64,000 nucleotides of DNA, taken from the NCBI GenBank assembly GCA_027625915.1, contig JANTQA010000036.1, positions 9,383,001-9,447,000 of the forward strand, written 5' to 3'. Source of the stretch: Anaeramoeba flamelloides. Lineage: Eukaryota > Metamonada > Anaeramoebidae. The notes beneath the pieces were generated by a model. It was not told the DNA's origin. It worked only from the letters and a program-made list of their open reading frames with translations, and searched no databases. Of the stretch, positions 60,501 through 64,000 are shown in pieces. Every line of letters begins with the position of its first letter. Position 1 is the stretch's first letter. The position numbers and the translations under genes were made by a program.

Positions 60501-60748
60501 TGTGGGAAAATAGGTAAATTTGATATTTGGTTCTCTGTCAAGTGCAAAACCTTGAGATTTGTAATTTGAAACAAGTTTGTCGGGATCTCTTTTAAAGTTA
60601 AACAATCCAACCTTAGGCATTCGATCGTGGAGACAGATTTTTCTTCAAGATCAATTGCTTCAATTTCAATGGTTGAATTACGGAGATCTAAGGTGTTGTA
60701 TCCTCCAGAATTTATAATTTTGACAGAAAGATCATTATTAGAAGTCAT
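54527..60748 (-). CDS. LRR-SAM-pseudokinase protein (three LRR blocks)
   Basis: A 2073-residue single-exon protein, probably a signalling scaffold. LRR block 1 is at about 10-265; blocks 2 and 3 are at about 708-880 and 917-1062. Each block ends in the same cap (PP.EI..KGI.AI..YL form), as seen in ROCO proteins, but no Roc-COR follows. Low-complexity Asn/Ser/Glu/Lys segments separate the blocks and fill 1065-1680. A SAM domain is at about 1681-1743 (NWNEKEVVMFLNKNRFG ... LLKLNSQLLMSMGI). A kinase-like domain spans about 1750-2002: Lys1775 in VAVK is kept, but HRD is HGN (1863-1865), DFG is GFG (1887-1889), and no glycine loop is visible. The lobe fold continues to YYRVPVLSEAIDVWALGMI and HPFITGL. 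A coiled coil and poly-Lys tail end the protein. I start at 60748 (MTSNNDLS). The frame stays open to an ATG at 60862, but that part is Phe/Lys low complexity. Confidence 0.9.
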   Translation of the reverse strand: MTSNNDLSVKIINSGGYNTLDLRNSTIEIEAIDLEEKSVSTIECLRLDCLTLKEIPTNLFQITNLKVLHLTENQISNLPIFPQLEELYYGENKLDKFPLKILGMKTLRVLDLHGNMLQSVPIRIDALQQLQELRLEENKLVRLPSTLGKLSQLECLDLSSNSLSRIPRELGNLLQLTEFRLSNNKLRYLTSSLTQLTNLQTLILDNNRLVDLPKELASLPNLVVLSVQGNKQLKTPPIEIAKKGIKAIKEYLQQNSEQKGPQNFEQSNPQMGTFDLNSPRNLNFPNNFTFNNQLNINDLFKQSNQINNNNNGNNNNNFLNIQNSDQILNQNDLQQLNFLKLNQKINLDLELQSIPVNESNLENSFDFQNNNGLEFINDQENENETVNENLNVNENVNLNESVIENENENENENEIENKIKKQKKKKETSFDKIKKMEEINRKKLIKSNSDLNPSSDSSSSSDSSSSDSSSSDLDEDTDTNINTDSSSDSSSTSDSDEDFNPKKEKKRNKLKTNLKSRTVLNNETKSQKNINNYENQLKLSSPEFQSKIDNSDFQNKYKQNELKHGNENEDENENIYIKKNNNGLKNRYKNRLKNQYENENGNENDYDYGYDYEDEKEMEMKNKNKQENENENEFKLNNNPKTTLNKNFEFFVESELTIPKQQLFQTQTPIKDLEKENNTKISNIHNNNGKSNRKRKQKQKQNEKENKIIVTNKNLKKIPENVFTINNLVELNLDNNSIQEVSEKISLLVELKTLILSNNSIKIIPEGIGELVKLEKISLNNNWISELPKEFANLQNLKELSLHNNMIYEVNMFIFKGLTSLETLNFSENILKKAPAELAHLPSLTQLNLEHNIELTFPPANITEKGSKATIEFLREYLNENETIFEKELYKLKENERNLFKSSFSSLFENGKVDFYRQHLNKFPKLIYQFTDQIKYLFFEKNYLTKVPKQIVTFKNITLLSLAYNKLKAIPPEIDKLINLLDLHLNNNRLAVLCPEVGNLKKLLTLYLHDNNLTVLPYSLANLKYLQKLTIDGNNELSFPPVEIQAKGIKHILSFLADHPTEYYFNNKNKKNNMKLLKNYNNSNNNSNNNDNQKTNSEFEIQKLLDNGNVKDKGKEKGKGLGRMKNKKDNESNSPPIRIIPLEELVSRRTRTVGKTVNRISQNDQSSPTNEREKSNFENDLNSPRTEDLKFFFRKNENTENSQNTQSNNMSNSPLGMGENFGANWNQKKLLKTLDNNSDTESDSTSGTTTDSDTKSTTDTSDDSGTSDSSSDDSEETSDSDDETSDTSDISETDDRNTSPKKNINENKNINFNKNKNYNKSKNRNRKIKKKELDDYNKSSAKKLLNQKKKENKGNYKNKNNNFNKQNRNKKNRLKGNKQIKTNNKSIKQIKSDNEIDNYEQNIIFNKNNTFSNTDYLNILNNDQNIKKKKVLNNSKTMDNFNIQIQKKEFLKKNNQKNFNYNNANSLNLKNIKLNPNYFNKNNQNIKIKKQKIQEKNLKNNNENLNAILFSKSLTQSNISEFNINRKSKNFQSQSLRKSGIFAINETKQMKFSYSDHDLLQRNFQRNEQNNFKYSEESPSYYSSRDIIKRNERGKERKRDNKIKFQYENNEAENLEKFGNDIEIEIDNDLNEHEHEHEHGNDNEHGRVHVHENENENENEINSRENSLLNSIHDHQTYLTLENWNEKEVVMFLNKNRFGSIAKKFLKHKILGRHLLKLNSQLLMSMGIYGSETMEFLDFLETLKPKPQIQERIAGKSTQLVITFLEGTNTQVAVKIRQSNYETHKREVQCLTHFRSRYVVELIHEYTYNDGETNYVVMEKGDVTLQEVINANKFSSLEPFEVRYIVRTLFHAVHWIHNNGYVHGNLTPAKVMEFTTEGNTSKWKLIGFGSCDKVGEPILFYDKKYCPPEVARHILYPRYYRVPVLSEAIDVWALGMITLELFLGRPLFENTPQDRILEDIASDKSMVPNLDGTDELAHSFFAKILCKNPQKRGSLHNLMMHPFITGLQTSHKMQITFLNQRIELIVKEQQDLQRKFIEMVSLTKKLITQVRNKKKKKKKSSKKKKKKKKKKKN

Positions 60749-61229
60749 TGATTCTTCAATTTGGAATTTTGTTTGGATGACAAACCGTTTTTTTGAATGG
60801 TAGCTATTTTTTTCAAAAAAAAAAACTTTCAAATTAAACAAGAAAACTTTTTTTAAAAACAAAGAACTTTTAAAAAATGATAAAATTCAGTTTTGTTGAT
60901 TAATTTTGTTAGTTACTGAAAAGATGGGTTTTTTGAAAATCAAATTCTTTTGTTATTTTTTGGAAAAAAACTTTTATTAATTTTGGTTGATTTTGATTGT
61001 AAGGGTTTTCGGTGATCCTCTAATTTTGTATAAAGATCTCAAAAAACAGTATTATTTCAAACTATTCTGTGTTTTAGAATTTTCATTTGGTTTTAAATGG
61101 AGGAAAAAATAAGAAAAAACGCCTTTTCCCACAAATTGATGGCTATACGATAATCCTCTGAGTAGAAATAAGTACTTAACTTTGATTTAAAGAATCTAAT
61201 TATGTTCTAAGGGACTAGTAACCAAAAAA
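60749..61229. other. Upstream region of the LRR-pseudokinase gene
   Basis: AT-rich. It contains the presumed 5' UTR and promoter for the minus-strand gene; no motif is recognised. Confidence 0.4.
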
Positions 61230-62480
61230 AAAATCTTCAATTAAATTTAATAGCTAATTCAAAAAAAAATTGCCATTTTTCTAACAATAAAAAAAATAAT
61301 CTCATTATCTGTGTTTTTTTTTGGAAAGCTGAATGAAAATTTTGGTTCATTTTAATTTGAAATCGACAGTAATACCATTCTAATTTTTTATTAACCATTT
61401 GCAGAAATGAATTATTTTTTTTTAAAAGTTTGATCTAATGTTTCTCATTTTTGAAAAGTTTGATATTCAACAAATTTCTAAATTATTTAGAAAAAAATTT
61501 TTTCTTTGGAATAAATAAGAAATCTTATGGTATGCAAAAGTAAGTGTACAAAAATACACTTTGAAATTTAACCCTGAAAGTTCTAAAATATCTCAATATA
61601 AAAAGATATACTAAATTTCAAAAAATTTAATAATTATTGTAAACTTTAAAAATTCGAATTTTTTAATTCCAGGAACAGTTCAGATTTTGAATCACTTTTT
61701 TCTTTGATTCTTTAAAAAAAATCTGAGAAAAACAACCAAACTATGAAATTAAAAATTTTATTAATATACCTTTCTAAAACCTGTAAAATCTAACTAAAAA
61801 ACTTTATGAATTACTTTTTATTGTGATTATTTTTATATCAATAATTAATCACACAATCTTAACTGTATCAGTGGGTTAGTGATAACCGAAAAAATAAAAA
61901 GGTTCAATAGTTCTACAATTATTTCTGAAATTTTTAAATATTTTCATGTAAATAAAATTAATTTCAAATCAATAAGTACTTTATAAATCCAATTTAATCA
62001 ATACTATTAAATAACTTCTGGAAATAATACCAGATTGTTATTATACTCTTCAATATTTGAAAATAAATATTAGTAAATCTTTTGAAGTACAAGAGATTGA
62101 CAATCAATTATTGAAAATCAAATAATGGATCATTTTTTTTTACTCTAAATAGATCCAATATTTGATTTTTTTTTAATTATATTTTGAAAAATTAAATTGA
62201 ATTTGAAATGTTATCAATTTATACAAACAATCAGTAATTTCTAAAAGTCATTTTTTAAAGATAAAAATATCTTGAAAATTTTTGGTTTTTTGGATCCAAA
62301 AATTCATATCATAAAAGTATTAGATCTTTTTGGTTATAATTAATTGGAAAAAATGAACTTCTTGGAATAATCATAAATCATTTCTTGATAGTTGATAAAG
62401 GTGTTCATTTATAAAGTTTCTTTATATGATTGTAGAATAATTACTTTATTGAGTTTGGTAAAACATAAATAAGAGTTACT
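61230..62480 (+). repeat. Dispersed repeat R2, copy 2
   Basis: Resembles 31680-32900 in the same orientation over about 1.2 kb, with many substitutions and small gaps. Non-coding, class unknown. Confidence 0.6.
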
Positions 62481-63822
62481 TGTCTTTTAAGTAAAAAAAA
62501 ATTTCTATAAGCTCCTAAAATAACTTTTGAAAAATAATTATTAGTAAAATAAAACTTACCTTTGAACATTTAATATTTTTTACTTTAATAGATTGTATTC
62601 ATACATAGAGGCCTGAATTACCATCTTTAAAAGCTTTAAAAATATGATGAGTTGGCTTGTTTAATAACCCTTCATTCATGTATTGAAAATTAGATCAGAA
62701 AAGCCCGATAGAAGAGACAGTTTATATTATTTTTTTTGGAAAGTAAAAGTAAGATCACTGTCCTATAAAAATAAATTGAATAAACAAGAAGAAAGATCTG
62801 ACATATTTTTTTTTATATTATTTTTGGATTTTTTTGAATTAAAATTTTAAGGATCCTATCATAAATATAAACTATTGGAATCATAAAGTTAGATTTCAGA
62901 TTAACTTGTAAACAATTTGATATCAGGATCATTCGATTTTTAATCATTTGCTTCTAATTTACCTTTAGCAATCATTTAAAGCGCCAATTAAGAGTATACT
63001 TTTGAAAACCTCACCAATATTATATTTGGTAATAGTTCATTGTTTACAAATTTTTATCAATATTATTTAGCAAAAAGGGAATAAATAATAAACTTTTTCT
63101 CTTTGTTTTTGATTTGTTTTCAGATAAATTAATAATAAAAATATAATAAATATCATTTGATAAATAGAAAAGAATGAAATTGTAATTAAAAGTTGGTTTA
63201 AATGCGATAAATAGTCATTTAAAATTGAAACAAAAAATGTATTATTGAGTCCTCATACTCTTTGTGTTTTTAAAAACTTACATTTGTTTTAATGATTTTG
63301 ATAAATTGAAAAGATCATCACAAAATTGTAGATCCATCTCTTTCGTCCAATTTCTTAAATCACTAAAAGGAAACCTTCCAACTCAACAACAATCTAGATG
63401 TTTTTATTAAAAGTGGTTTTGTTTAAAAAACTAAATTCTTTAAAATTGAAAATAAAATTGAAGAGAAAAAATTGAGTTTTATTAAGAGATAATTTTGTCC
63501 TTAGGAACTTGATTATTCTTACACTCTGTATATTTTTTGGAATCATTTTGTGGAAATATATTTGATTTTCAAAGGGTCAAATTCTTATCTGTCTATTGGT
63601 TGATTATAAAAACAAATATCAATCACAAAAAAAATTCTTACAATAACAATCACAAGAAAAAAACTTTCAAAAGACTACTGTTGTCCATTTTCTCGAATTA
63701 TTACTTCTCTTGTTAAAAAAAAGATAACTTTTCAAAAATAGCAAAATAAGATTCTTGAATAGGATTCAGAATTTTTAACAAAAACCATTTTTTGTGAAAA
63801 AATTTTTTTTAGTTAATTTCTG
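62481..63822. other. Intergenic or upstream of the edge gene
   Basis: AT-rich with no clear exon. A T-rich tract ending in TTTAG at 63803-63812 just before the next start codon could be a splice acceptor. Confidence 0.4.
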
Positions 63823-64000
63823 ATGTCAACCGATCTGGACTATAAAGCTCAGTCGATACTTTTTAAATTTATTTTTAAACCACAGCTAGCCTTTTTAAAG
63901 GTCTTACCAGATAGGGATTATGTTGAAGATCCAGAACCTTTACTTTTAAAATGGGCAAATTATCAACTAGGATTAGCAAAAAAAAACATTAAAATTACCA
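63823..64000 (+). CDS. Fimbrin/plastin-like CH-domain protein, 5' part, cut by window edge
   Basis: 59 codons are visible from ATG at 63823, open to the window end. EDPEPLLLKWANYQLGLA followed by KKNIKIT closely resembles the start of a calponin-homology domain in fimbrin/plastin (EE-LLLRWANYHL...KI.NF), which bundles actin filaments. The preceding 35 residues (ILFKFIFKPQLAFLKVLPDRE) resemble the linker that precedes that CH domain, but start abruptly, so this could be an internal exon rather than the true N-terminus. In the ATG frame a TAA lies just upstream, which supports the ATG if the acceptor-like TTTAG at 63808-63812 is used. Confidence 0.55.
   Translation, partial: MSTDLDYKAQSILFKFIFKPQLAFLKVLPDRDYVEDPEPLLLKWANYQLGLAKKNIKIT

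Noticed and set aside
60749-60862. Upstream ATG at 60862 for the LRR-pseudokinase gene
   Set aside because: The added 38 residues are Phe/Lys low complexity typical of translated 5' UTR. The start at 60748 leads directly into the LRR region.

Overview
The window is AT-rich eukaryotic DNA with few genes. Seven protein genes are visible, one of them cut by the right edge. They are separated by long stretches packed with degraded transposable elements. Three genes have GT-AG introns, every complete gene stops with TAA, and the proteins carry long Asn/Lys/Glu/Asp-rich low-complexity inserts. This points to a protist. The gene set (diaphanous-type formin, RasGEF, ARL8, MST/Hippo kinase with SARAH domain, LRR-SAM-kinase protein, fimbrin-like protein) and the KEN-type repeats fit an amoeboid lineage such as Amoebozoa or Anaeramoebae. 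That placement is inference; no marker gene is present.

Layout: 1-345 holds a LINE-like fragment. 3538-9418 (+) is a formin with three exons. 9419-13000 is intergenic, with two inverted-repeat (MITE-like) elements. 13001-14467 (+) is an SR-repeat RNA-binding protein. 14468-20401 holds a foldback repeat, a MITE containing a nested Tc1/mariner element, and a 775-bp inverted-repeat element. 20402-23695 (+) is a protein with two complete REM+RasGEF modules. 23696-28717 is repeats. 28718-31307 (-) is ARL8 in four exons, with a 224-residue charged tail. 31308-36027 is repeats. 36028-45904 (+) is an MST/Hippo kinase in seven exons, with a 7.7-kb intron between the catalytic loop and the DFG motif. 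45905-54526 is repeats, several LINE fragments and a GC-richer island. 54527-60748 (-) is a three-block LRR + SAM + pseudokinase protein. 63823-64000 (+) is the start of a CH-domain (fimbrin-like) gene.

How the genes may work together: most belong to actin, small-GTPase and Hippo-type signalling. Formin and fimbrin build and bundle actin, RasGEF activates Ras, ARL8 positions lysosomes, and MST transmits polarity and growth signals. Nothing in the sequence shows co-regulation, and clustering could be chance.

The most notable items are the intact Hippo-kinase architecture with its transposon-filled intron, the ARL8 tail, the LRR-SAM-pseudokinase, the FH1-less formin with a DAD, the double RasGEF, and a small inverted-repeat element carrying tRNA-like box A and box B sequences. 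Exon boundaries were set by eye from GT-AG signals, reading frame and family conservation. Repeat boundaries are approximate.
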